Below, one piece after another: positions 7,509 to 14,399 of a DNA stretch of 16,005 nt (position 1 is its first letter; each line of letters starts with the position of its first letter). The stretch is from an uncultured Roseburia sp. Its GTDB lineage: Bacteria > Bacillota > Clostridia > Lachnospirales > Lachnospiraceae. The stretch covers positions 1 through 16,005 of the forward strand of contig CAKRDK010000035.1 in NCBI GenBank assembly GCA_934309475.1, in the 5' to 3' direction. Made by a program: the position numbers and the translations under genes. The notes beneath the pieces were generated by a model. It was not told where the DNA came from, ran no database searches, and worked only from the letters and a program-made list of their open reading frames with translations.

Positions 7509-8342
7509 ATGAAATTTACGAAGATGCACGGATGTGGCAACGATTATGTATATGTAAACTGTTTCGAAGAAAAAGTAGAGAATCCGGGAATGGTTTCGGA
7601 AAAGGTGAGTGACAGACATTTTGGAATCGGTTCGGACGGACTGATTTTAATCTGTCCTTCTGAGGTGGCAGATTTTCGGATGAGAATGTATAATGCAGAC
7701 GGCTCAGAGGGTGAGATGTGCGGAAACGGAATCCGCTGTGTTGCAAAATATGTTTATGACCACGGCATGACAACGAAAAAGCAGGTTTCCATCGAGACCG
7801 GCGCGGGTATTAAATATTTAGATTTGATTGTAGAAAACGGAAAGGTATCGCTCGTAAAAGTAGATATGGGAGAGCCGATACTTGAGCCGGAACATATCCC
7901 GGTTTTATTTGAAAAGAAACGTGTGGTAAAGGAACCGATTGAAGTTGAGGGAAAAGAGTGGAAAGTAACCTGTGTATCGATGGGAAATCCACATGCAGTT
8001 GTCTTTATTGATAATACAAAAGAGCTTGAAATTGAAAAAATTGGACCACATTTCGAGCATCATAAGTTATTTCCAAATCGAATCAATACAGAATTTGTGC
8101 AGATTATCAGCAGAACAGAAATGAACATGAGAGTCTGGGAGCGTGGCTCCGGCGAGACGTTAGCCTGTGGAACCGGAACCTGTGCGAGCGTCATGGCAGC
8201 TATTTTAAATGGACTGACAGAACATAAAGTGTTAGTGCATTTGTTAGGCGGCGATTTGATGATTGAGTATGATGAAAAGAGCAATCACATTTTCATGACA
8301 GGACCGGCAACCACAGTATTCGAAGGCGAAATTGAGATGTAG
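7509..8342 (+). CDS. dapF: Diaminopimelate epimerase
   Basis: Interconverts LL- and meso-diaminopimelate, the last step that supplies meso-DAP for peptidoglycan and lysine. 277 aa, the usual size. The two catalytic cysteines are visible: Cys71 in [10 protein letters not shown] and Cys220 in [13 protein letters not shown]. The N-terminal [11 protein letters not shown] motif is typical of the family. ATG 7509 is preceded by GAGGAGG at 7494-7500, a strong ribosome binding site. It is the first gene of a run with murE (18 bases later) and dapA, and a good -10 element lies upstream. The presence of an epimerase implies that this organism makes LL-DAP first, by an aminotransferase or succinylase/acetylase-type route, although the middle genes are not in the window. 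Confidence 0.97.
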   Translation: MKFTKMHGCGNDYVYVNCFEEKVENPGMVSEKVSDRHFGIGSDGLILICPSEVADFRMRMYNADGSEGEMCGNGIRCVAKYVYDHGMTTKKQVSIETGAGIKYLDLIVENGKVSLVKVDMGEPILEPEHIPVLFEKKRVVKEPIEVEGKEWKVTCVSMGNPHAVVFIDNTKELEIEKIGPHFEHHKLFPNRINTEFVQIISRTEMNMRVWERGSGETLACGTGTCASVMAAILNGLTEHKVLVHLLGGDLMIEYDEKSNHIFMTGPATTVFEGEIEM

Positions 8343-8360
8343 GAAAGGTATGGTAGAGAG

Positions 8361-9833
8361 ATGAAATTAGCAGAGTTATTAGAGCGTACACCGTATGAAG
8401 TAAAGCAGGGAAGCGTGGAAACGGAGATTTCCACTTTGGTATATGATTCGAGAAAAGTAGAGAAAAATTCGGTATTTGTATGTATCTCCGGAAGTGTGAG
8501 AGATGCACATGAATTTATCCCGGATGTGGTGGAAAAAGGGGCAGCAGCCGTTATTGTAGAAAAAGAGGTAGAAGTGCCGGAACATGTGACCGTTATCCGC
8601 GTCGAGGATACACGCTATGCACTTGCCTGCATGGCTGCCGCATATTTTGGTCATCCGGCAGAAAAGTTAAAGACGATTGGAATTACCGGAACAAAAGGAA
8701 AAACAACTACAACATACATGATAAAATCTATCTTAGAGGCATCCGGTATCAAGACAGGATTAATTGGAACGATTGAGATTATCATCGGTGACAAGCACAT
8801 TGCTGCAAAAAATACAACACCGGAATCTTATGAGGTGCAGGAATATTTTCATGAGATGGTAGAAGCCGGTATTGAGGCAGTTGTAATGGAAGTTTCTTCA
8901 CAGGGACTGATGCTTCACCGTGTTTCCGGATTTACGTTTGACTATGGTGTTTTTACCAACCTTGAACCGGATCATATCGGAGAAAATGAACACAAGGATT
9001 TTGCAGATTATATGCACTGCAAGAGCCTGTTGTTCCAGCAGTGCCGCCAGGGTATTTTAAATGCGGACAGCGAGCATTTGGAGGGAATTTTAAAAGGACA
9101 CACCTGCAAGGTGGAGACATTTGGTTACAGCGAGAAAGCAGATTTGCGTGCAAGCGATATGCAGCTGCTGCATAAACCGGGTGTGCTGGGTGTAAAATAC
9201 CACGTCAGCGGCTTGTTAAACTGTGATGTGGATATCAATGTACCGGGAAGATTCAGTGTGTATAACTCTTTGACTGCAATCGCAATCTGCCGTCATTTCG
9301 GCGTGGAGATACCGGTTATTCAGGAGGCATTGTCTCATGTAAAAGTAAAGGGAAGAATCGAGATTGTGCCGGTATCACCAAGATTTACACTGATGATTGA
9401 CTATGCACACAATGCGATGGCATTAGAAAGCCTGCTTACCACGTTAAAAGAATACAATCCGAAACGTTTGGTATGCTTGTTTGGATGCGGTGGAAACCGC
9501 GCAAAATCACGCCGTTATGAGATGGGCGAGGTTTCATCCAAGCTGGCAGATTTGACAGTGGTAACCTCCGATAACCCTCGTTTTGAGGAGCCGATGGATA
9601 TCATCGAAGACATTTTAATCGGAGTGAAGAAGGCAGATGGCGAGTACGTGACAATACCGGATCGAAAAGATGCCATCGAATACTGTATCAAGAATGCAAA
9701 AGATGGCGATGTCATTATTCTGGCAGGAAAAGGACATGAAGATTATCAGGAAATCAAGGGTGAGAAATTCCACATGGATGAGCGTGAACTGATTGCTGAT
9801 ATTTTAAAAGAGCATCCGGAATATACAAAATAG
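8361..9833 (+). CDS. murE: UDP-N-acetylmuramoyl-tripeptide synthetase, meso-diaminopimelate type
   Basis: Cytoplasmic ATP-dependent ligase that adds the third amino acid to UDP-MurNAc-L-Ala-D-Glu. 490 aa. The Mur ligase domains run in order: substrate domain (about 1-95), central ATPase domain with P-loop GTKGKTTTT from Gly110, TTPES, SSQGLMLHRV and TNLEPDHIGENEH, then the C-terminal domain with DYAHNAMALESL and GCGGNRAKSRR. The DNPR motif at 404-407 is the signature that distinguishes DAP-adding from lysine-adding MurE, and the DAP genes on both sides agree. The P-loop has Lys112 where many Mur ligases have Asn. ATG 8361 follows a modest GGAAAGG (8342-8348). It lies 18 bases after dapF and 47 bases before dapA without a terminator. 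Confidence 0.94.
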   Translation: MKLAELLERTPYEVKQGSVETEISTLVYDSRKVEKNSVFVCISGSVRDAHEFIPDVVEKGAAAVIVEKEVEVPEHVTVIRVEDTRYALACMAAAYFGHPAEKLKTIGITGTKGKTTTTYMIKSILEASGIKTGLIGTIEIIIGDKHIAAKNTTPESYEVQEYFHEMVEAGIEAVVMEVSSQGLMLHRVSGFTFDYGVFTNLEPDHIGENEHKDFADYMHCKSLLFQQCRQGILNADSEHLEGILKGHTCKVETFGYSEKADLRASDMQLLHKPGVLGVKYHVSGLLNCDVDINVPGRFSVYNSLTAIAICRHFGVEIPVIQEALSHVKVKGRIEIVPVSPRFTLMIDYAHNAMALESLLTTLKEYNPKRLVCLFGCGGNRAKSRRYEMGEVSSKLADLTVVTSDNPRFEEPMDIIEDILIGVKKADGEYVTIPDRKDAIEYCIKNAKDGDVIILAGKGHEDYQEIKGEKFHMDERELIADILKEHPEYTK

Positions 9834-9880
9834 AGAATCAGAATGGAAAATGTGTTTGGTAGAAGATAAGGAGAAATAAT

Positions 9881-10765
9881 ATGGCAATATTCAAGGGCGC
9901 AGGAGTTGCACTGGTGACTCCGTTTAAAGAGGATGAAAGTATCGATTTTGAAGCACTTGAAACATTAGTAGAGGAGCAGATTGCGGGACATACGGATGCG
10001 ATTATTGTCTGTGGTACAACCGGTGAACCTGCGACGATGACCGAAGAAGAAAAAACAGAATGCATTAGATTTGTAGTTGAAAAAGTAAATCATAGAATTC
10101 CTGTAATCGCAGGAACGGGCTGCAACTGTACGAGAAATGCTGTAGAGCTTTCGAAAAAAGCAGAAAGTTTAGGCGTGGATGGATTGCTTGTGGTAACCCC
10201 ATACTATAACAAGGCAACACAGGAAGGTTTATACGAGCATTACAAAACAATCGCGGCATCGACAAAACTTCCGATTATCATGTATAACGTTCCATCGAGA
10301 ACCGGCTGCAATATTATGCCGGAGACCGCAGCAAGACTTGGAAAAGAATGTGAAAATATTGTGGGAATCAAGGAAGCAAGTGGAAACATTTCCCAGATTG
10401 CAACGCTCGCATCCCTCTGCAAAGGTGTATTAGACATCTATTCCGGAAATGATGATGAGGTGATCCCGATTTTATCCTTAGGTGGTATCGGTGTCATCTC
10501 CGTGTTGTCAAATGTCGCACCACAGGATACACATGACATGGTAATGGAGTATTTAGAGGGTGACAGAGAAAAAGCAGTGCAATTACAGTTGTCGTATGTT
10601 CCACTGATTCATGCACTTTTCTCGGAAGTGAATCCGATTCCGGTCAAGGAAGCCTTGAATCTTCTTGGAAAGAAGGCGGGACCGGTTCGTCTGCCACTGA
10701 CGAGAATGTCAGAAAAAAACAGAGAAGTGTTAGAACGTGTTTTAAAAGAATATCAGTTACGATAA
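9881..10765 (+). CDS. dapA: 4-hydroxy-tetrahydrodipicolinate synthase
   Basis: Condenses pyruvate with aspartate semialdehyde, the first committed step towards DAP and lysine. 294 aa, normal length. The Schiff-base lysine is Lys164 in GIKEASGN; Tyr135 and Arg140 in YNVPSRTG, and the GTTGEP loop near residue 46, complete the active site. The N-terminus GAGVALVTPF is typical. ATG 9881 has AAGGAG at 9869-9874, an ideal site. Last gene of dapF-murE-dapA, closed by a strong terminator. dapB does not follow, unlike in many Firmicutes, so the next step must be encoded elsewhere. Confidence 0.97.
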   Translation: MAIFKGAGVALVTPFKEDESIDFEALETLVEEQIAGHTDAIIVCGTTGEPATMTEEEKTECIRFVVEKVNHRIPVIAGTGCNCTRNAVELSKKAESLGVDGLLVVTPYYNKATQEGLYEHYKTIAASTKLPIIMYNVPSRTGCNIMPETAARLGKECENIVGIKEASGNISQIATLASLCKGVLDIYSGNDDEVIPILSLGGIGVISVLSNVAPQDTHDMVMEYLEGDREKAVQLQLSYVPLIHALFSEVNPIPVKEALNLLGKKAGPVRLPLTRMSEKNREVLERVLKEYQLR

Positions 10766-10768
10766 AAG

Positions 10769-10819
10769 AAAAGGGGCTGTGAAAAAACTTTCGTTTTTTC
10801 ACAGGCCTCTTTTCTTTTT
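10769..10819. terminator. Bidirectional terminator between dapA and the flavin reductase-like gene
   Basis: CTGTGAAAAAAC (10777-10788) and GTTTTTTCACAG (10793-10804) form a perfect 12-pair stem with loop TTTC. GG/CC and AAA/TTT pairs extend the stem with mismatches. On the plus strand a T-rich tract (10810-10819) follows; on the minus strand CCCCTTTTCTTTT follows. It serves both convergent transcripts. Its right arm contains the stop codon of the minus-strand gene. Confidence 0.85.
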
Positions 10820-11404
10820 CTTTGAGCGTTTTGCGGCAGTTGCTTTTTTGGTGACACTGTAACCAAAAGTGCCAAGCTTTTGCCCTAATAAATAATATTC
10901 TCCGTGCGAGTATGTGACGAGCCCGGCAGCATTTAAGTCAAATTTATTTTTCTCATCTAAGAGGGTGTCATCAATTGTGACGCCGACAACATCCGCGAGA
11001 AACATCGTGTGGCTGCCAAGCGGTTTCACCTCGCGCACCTTACACTCAATATTGACCGGACTTTCTGCAATGCCGGGAGCATGAATCTGCTTCGATGGGA
11101 GAGGGGTTAAGTGACACTCCTTAAATTTATCCAGGTCACGGCCGGAGCGGACACCGCAGAAGTCGGTAGCCTTTACCAAAGCCTTGGTTGTGAGATTTAC
11201 CACAAATTCGCCGGATTCCTCAATCAGATGATAGGAATAGCGTTCCGGGCGAACGGAAATCGAAAGCATCGGTGGATTGGTGCAGACGGTGCCTGCCCAG
11301 GCTACGGTAATAATATTTGGTTTTTTGTCGTTTCCCTGGCAGCTTACCATAACCGCAGGAAGCGGGTAGAGCATGTTGCCGGGTTTCCATGACTGTTTTG
11401 CCAT
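10799..11404 (-). CDS. Flavin reductase-like / flavoredoxin-type FMN-binding protein
   Basis: About 201 aa. Residues near the start (PGNMLYPLPAVMVSCQG), NIITVAWAGTVCTNPPMLSISV, EFVVNLTT, and CKVREVKPLGSHTMFLADVVGV match the flavin reductase-like split-barrel family, which binds FMN and often acts as a flavoredoxin or an NAD(P)H:flavin reductase. The exact donor and acceptor are unknown. The open frame starts at 11437, but ATG 11404 has GGAG six bases before it and lies past an intergenic hairpin, so it is preferred. Last gene of the minus-strand operon, 45 bases after DUF4364. The tail KRSKKKKRGL is encoded by the T-rich flank and right arm of the terminator, and the TGA stop (10801-10799) is inside the stem. 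That basic tail may be non-functional. Confidence 0.88.
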   Translation of the reverse strand: MAKQSWKPGNMLYPLPAVMVSCQGNDKKPNIITVAWAGTVCTNPPMLSISVRPERYSYHLIEESGEFVVNLTTKALVKATDFCGVRSGRDLDKFKECHLTPLPSKQIHAPGIAESPVNIECKVREVKPLGSHTMFLADVVGVTIDDTLLDEKNKFDLNAAGLVTYSHGEYYLLGQKLGTFGYSVTKKATAAKRSKKKKRGL

Positions 11405-11419
11405 AATCATCTCCATTCC

Positions 11420-11436
11420 TGCGCAGTTTCTGCGCA
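11420..11436 (-). promoter_or_regulatory. Perfect intergenic hairpin ahead of the flavin reductase-like gene
   Basis: TGCGCAG (11420-11426), TTT, CTGCGCA (11430-11436) is a perfect seven-pair inverted repeat with a three-base loop in the 45-base gap after DUF4364. No T run follows on the minus strand, so it is not a terminator. It sits just upstream of the ribosome binding site, where it could set RNA stability or the expression of the last gene, or bind a protein. Confidence 0.45.
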
Positions 11437-11449
11437 TATCAGGTTTGTG

Positions 11450-11965
11450 TTATTTCATGAGAATATCCATCAGATAGGCGTAGACATCATCGGTGGAAGT
11501 GCTCCAGTTGCCACAGATTGCCTCCGCCTGTTCTTTTGTCTTGACTGTCAGTGTCAGGTCAATCATATTCGTTCCCTTCAGACGATACTGACAGCGGACG
11601 GCATAGTCCTGACTTGGGGTCTTATAATAATCGGCGAGAATGGAATTCTCATTGCGCAATTCTAATTTATTTTTCTCGAAATAAGATAAAATATCGTGCT
11701 CAATCGCATCGGAAATCTTATCCTTAAAAAATCCCAGCGTTTCCCTGCCGGCATCGGTGATGCGGTACTGGGTATTGCTGTGCGTAGATTCCGGAGAAAT
11801 CAGTGCAGCGTCCACCAATTCCCCGATGACCTGCTGGACGCGGAAATAATCGGTATATTCCTGCTCTAAAAAGAAGTTTGAAATCTGGGTATTGGTCAAT
11901 GGAAAATCTACTTTGTCTAACATATTTAAGATTGTTAATTTGTATATCGTAAATGGTTCAGCCAT
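11450..11965 (-). CDS. DUF4364 family protein with winged-helix N-terminus
   Basis: 171 aa. The N-terminal stretch FTIYKLTILNMLDKVDFPLT, QISNFFLEQEYTDYFRVQQVIGELVDAALI and TQYRITDAGRETLGFF reads as a winged helix-turn-helix with a recognition helix and a wing, typical of DUF4364 proteins of Clostridia. The C-terminal half (YAVRCQYRLKGTNMIDLTLTV) looks like a small beta-rich domain of unknown function. The start ATG 11965 overlaps the end of the radical SAM gene by eight bases (ATGGCTGA), implying translational coupling. The family function is not known to me; a DNA-binding regulator is the natural guess. Confidence 0.85.
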   Translation of the reverse strand: MAEPFTIYKLTILNMLDKVDFPLTNTQISNFFLEQEYTDYFRVQQVIGELVDAALISPESTHSNTQYRITDAGRETLGFFKDKISDAIEHDILSYFEKNKLELRNENSILADYYKTPSQDYAVRCQYRLKGTNMIDLTLTVKTKEQAEAICGNWSTSTDDVYAYLMDILMK

Positions 11966-12914
11966 AAATAATCCTGTCCTTTCCCTGCCAGGTATCCCGT
12001 TCCTTTAAGATACGCTGGATGGTATTTAGCACGCGCTTTTTATCAGTGCTCCAGAGTGGAGCTAAAAGCAGTTGACGCGGTCCATCACCGGTAATGCGAT
12101 GAACTACAATTGTCTCAGGAATCCGTTCCAGACAATCCACGATAAAGTTACAATATTCGTCCATGGTAAAAAGAGGAAACGGTTCTTTTTCATAGAAAGT
12201 GGCAAGGTCGGTTCCTTTTAATACATGGAGTAGCTGCAGCTTGATTCCCTGAATGGGGAGTTCCGTCACACGGGCAAGCGAGGTAAGCATCATCTCTTTT
12301 GTCTCACCCGGAAGCCCGAGAATCAAGTGTACGATGATAGCAATGTCTCTGTCGCGTAATTTCGTGACAACAGGCTCTAACTGCATGAGGTCTAGTCCAC
12401 TGCGGATAAATGCGTGGGTGGCGGGGTACATGGATTGTACGCCAAGCTCTATCCATACCGGCTTTATCCGGTTTAATTCGGCAAGCAAATTTAAAACCTC
12501 GTCGGATAGGCAGTCGAAGCGTGTTGCAATCGAGAGCGCCACAATATCAGGGTGATAGATTGCCTCTGTAAAAATTTCCCGTAGATAAGAGACGGATGCA
12601 TAAGTATTGGTGTATGCCTGAAAATAGGCAATAAATTTTTGGCAGGAGGATTTTGCGAGGATACGCATTTTCGCTTCTGCAATCTGCTCGGTGACGGACT
12701 TGGCCGGGGCAGCAGCGAAGTCTCCGCTGCCACCGGCACTGCAAAAAATACAGCCGCGCGAATCCAGCAGACCGTCCCGGTTCGGGCAGCTCATGCCACC
12801 GTTTAGGGAGAGACGGTATACTTTTTCGCCGAATGTTTTCTTAAGATAATAATCCAAGGAATAATAACGTTTCTCGCCCCAGAAGTGTGGGGCTGTGTGC
12901 AGGGTATCACTCAT
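11958..12914 (-). CDS. Radical SAM protein, TIGR01212 (YhcC-like) family
   Basis: 318 aa. The cluster motif is Cys43-x11-Cys55-x2-Cys58 (CPNRDG then GCIFCS), not the classical Cx3Cx2C; this long spacing is typical of TIGR01212. The N-terminal YYSLDYYLKKTFGEKVYRL and GGMSCPNRDG, FQAYTNTYA, IATRFDCLSDEVL, ELGVQSM and HLILGLPGET are family landmarks, the last being a SAM-binding glycine-rich strand. It should bind [4Fe-4S] and S-adenosylmethionine and act on an unknown substrate; relatives have been tied to tRNA or RNA modification only tentatively. ATG 12914 has AGGA 11 bases upstream and lies 18 bases after the malic enzyme stop, so it is cotranscribed. Its 3' end overlaps DUF4364. Confidence 0.9.
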   Translation of the reverse strand: MSDTLHTAPHFWGEKRYYSLDYYLKKTFGEKVYRLSLNGGMSCPNRDGLLDSRGCIFCSAGGSGDFAAAPAKSVTEQIAEAKMRILAKSSCQKFIAYFQAYTNTYASVSYLREIFTEAIYHPDIVALSIATRFDCLSDEVLNLLAELNRIKPVWIELGVQSMYPATHAFIRSGLDLMQLEPVVTKLRDRDIAIIVHLILGLPGETKEMMLTSLARVTELPIQGIKLQLLHVLKGTDLATFYEKEPFPLFTMDEYCNFIVDCLERIPETIVVHRITGDGPRQLLLAPLWSTDKKRVLNTIQRILKERDTWQGKDRIIYG

Positions 12915-12932
12915 AAAAATAGTCCTGTCATA

Positions 12933-14084
12933 TTAGCGGATATGTGATTTTACCGCTGCACTGACTACTTCTGCAACACGCGGGTCGAAGGCTTCCGGCA
13001 TGATGAAATCCTCGGAAAGTTCTTCGTCGGAGACAAGACCTGCAAGGGCAGTTGCGGCAGCTAATTTCATTTCTTCCGTAATCTGTGTGGCACGTCCTTC
13101 TAACGCACCTTTAAAGATACCCGGAAATGCGATGACATTGTTGACCTGATTTGGAAAATCGCTTCGTCCGGTACCGACAACACGTGCACCGGCAGCTTTT
13201 GCAACGTCAGGCATAATCTCCGGAACCGGATTTGCCATTGCAAAAAGAATGGCATCTTTGTTCATGGAGGAGACCATCTCAGGTGTTACAATGTTTGGTG
13301 CGGAGACGCCGACAAAGATATCAGCACCTTTTAAGGCATCCGCAAGAGAACCCTTCTGCTGTTCTAAGTTTGTCACCTCTGTCATTTTCTGCTGCATCCA
13401 GTTTAAATTTGGGTAATCGCGTCCGATGATGCCTTCGCGGTCGCACATGGTAACGTGTTTGAAACCATAAGTTAAAAGTAACTTTGTGATGGCGATACCG
13501 GCAGAACCGGCTCCGTTTACGACAACACGGCAGTCTTCTTTTTTCTTTCCGGTAACGCGCAGTGCATTGATGACACCAGCTAAAACTACAATTGCAGTCC
13601 CATGCTGGTCATCGTGAAAGACCGGAATATCTAACATTTCTTTTAAGCGCTCTTCAATCTCAAAACAGCGTGGTGCGGAAATATCCTCAAGGTTGATTCC
13701 GCCAAAGCCCGGTGCGAGATTTTTGATGGTTGTGATAATCTCTTCGGTATCCTGGGTGTCTAAGCAGATTGGGAATGCATTGACATTACCGAATTCCTTG
13801 AAAAGAACACATTTTCCTTCCATAACAGGCATTGCTGCGTATGGTCCGATGTTGCCAAGACCTAAAACGGCACTTCCGTCTGAGATGACAGCGACCGTAT
13901 TTGATTTCATGGTGTAAGTATAAGCGGCCTCTTTATCTTCGGCGATGATTTTACATGGTTCCGCAACGCCCGGCGTGTATGCAATGGCAAGATCCTCGCG
14001 TGAGTTTACTTTTGATTTGGCAATGGTTTCTAATTTTCCATTCCATTCCTTGTGAGCCTGAATCGCTTTTTCTTTCATGTCCAT
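12933..14084 (-). CDS. Malic enzyme (NAD(P)-dependent oxaloacetate-decarboxylating malate dehydrogenase)
   Basis: Oxidatively decarboxylates malate to pyruvate, CO2 and NAD(P)H in the cytoplasm. 383 aa, matching the short bacterial form without a phosphotransacetylase domain. Tyr36 in YTPGVAEPC and Lys91 in MEGKCVLF are the expected acid-base residues; SDGSAVLGLGNIG, VFHDDQHGTAIV (metal and substrate site), the nucleotide fold GAGSAGIAI and NVIAFPGIFKGAL are all present. The nucleotide preference is uncertain, with NAD more likely in this group. The start at 14084 (MDMKEK) follows AAAGGACG; a start at 14078 is possible. First gene of a minus-strand operon with the radical SAM, DUF4364 and flavin reductase-like genes. 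Its leader holds a terminator-like hairpin and a Crp/Fnr-type dyad. Confidence 0.95.
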   Translation of the reverse strand: MDMKEKAIQAHKEWNGKLETIAKSKVNSREDLAIAYTPGVAEPCKIIAEDKEAAYTYTMKSNTVAVISDGSAVLGLGNIGPYAAMPVMEGKCVLFKEFGNVNAFPICLDTQDTEEIITTIKNLAPGFGGINLEDISAPRCFEIEERLKEMLDIPVFHDDQHGTAIVVLAGVINALRVTGKKKEDCRVVVNGAGSAGIAITKLLLTYGFKHVTMCDREGIIGRDYPNLNWMQQKMTEVTNLEQQKGSLADALKGADIFVGVSAPNIVTPEMVSSMNKDAILFAMANPVPEIMPDVAKAAGARVVGTGRSDFPNQVNNVIAFPGIFKGALEGRATQITEEMKLAAATALAGLVSDEELSEDFIMPEAFDPRVAEVVSAAVKSHIR

Positions 14085-14128
14085 TTTGAATTCCGTCCTT
14101 TCCTGTATCGTTTCTTATTTTTTCTCTG

Positions 14129-14160
14129 AAAAAAAGGTCTGCGAAAATACGGCAGCCCTC
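14129..14160 (-). terminator. Terminator-like hairpin in the malic enzyme leader (candidate attenuator)
   Basis: On the minus strand GGCTGC (14157-14152) can pair with GCAG-A-CC (14142-14136), six pairs with one bulged A and a nine-base loop, followed at once by seven T (14135-14129). It lies between the predicted promoter (start near 14194) and the start codon at 14084, so it could stop transcription before the gene. The stem is short and only moderately stable. Confidence 0.4.
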
Positions 14161-14161
14161 T

Positions 14162-14175
14162 TTGATGTAAATCAC
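14162..14175 (-). promoter_or_regulatory. Crp/Fnr-type dyad in the malic enzyme leader
   Basis: TTGAT-GTAA-ATCAC (14162-14175) matches nine of ten fixed bases of the Fnr-type consensus TTGAT-N4-ATCAA. It lies about 20-30 bases downstream of the predicted minus-strand start point, a position where binding would usually repress. A chance match in AT-rich DNA is possible. Confidence 0.3.
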
Positions 14176-14197
14176 TTCTTATTAAAAAAGCAACAAC

Positions 14198-14229
14198 GTT
14201 ATGATAACATTTCTAAAAAGACAAATCAA
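14198..14229 (-). promoter_or_regulatory. Promoter of the malic enzyme operon with dyad over the -10 box
   Basis: On the minus strand TTGATT (14229-14224), a 17-base spacer and TATCAT (14206-14201) form a good sigma-A pair. The palindrome GTTAT-G-ATAAC (14198-14208) covers the -10 box, a plausible operator. The leader to ATG 14084 would be about 110 bases. Confidence 0.5.
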
Positions 14230-14241
14230 GAAAATTAGGGC

Positions 14242-14273
14242 TTTCTATTTTGAAAAAAATGGTGTAATATAAT
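14242..14273 (+). promoter_or_regulatory. Probable rho promoter
   Basis: TAATATAATA contains overlapping -10 candidates TAATAT (14265-14270) and perfect TATAAT (14268-14273). TTTCTA (14242-14247) is 17 bases before the first but is a weak -35; TTGAAA (14250-14255) is too close. The start would be near 14280, giving a leader of about 120 bases. The -10 is convincing, the -35 is not. Confidence 0.45.
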
Positions 14274-14330
14274 AAGTATCATTCAGTAAGTCGATTCAGA
14301 CAGATTTCCCATTGAGAAGAAAATCACAGG

Positions 14331-14374
14331 TATCAGCCGAAGGCATCCCGTGCGAAGCCCACAGCAGGTTGATA
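14331..14374 (+). promoter_or_regulatory. Structured element in the rho 5' leader
   Basis: TATCAGCC (14331-14338) pairs with GGTTGATA (14367-14374) through eight base pairs, one of them G-U, enclosing a GC-rich 28-base apical region that includes GGC/GCC. It ends 11 bases before the AAAAGGAG ribosome binding site (14386-14393). No T tract follows. rho genes are commonly autoregulated through their leaders, so a control role is plausible, but I recognise no known RNA family. Confidence 0.4.
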
Positions 14375-14399
14375 GAGAACAGTGTAAAAGGAGTAATAG

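Noticed and set aside
11404..11437. Upstream start of the flavin reductase-like gene at 11437
   Set aside because: It would put the hairpin in the coding region and has no ribosome binding site; ATG 11404 has GGAG at six bases.
14274..14399. Known riboswitch (cobalamin, SAM or c-di-GMP type) in the rho leader
   Set aside because: Short GC-rich words looked suggestive, but none of the conserved core motifs of these classes could be found in order.
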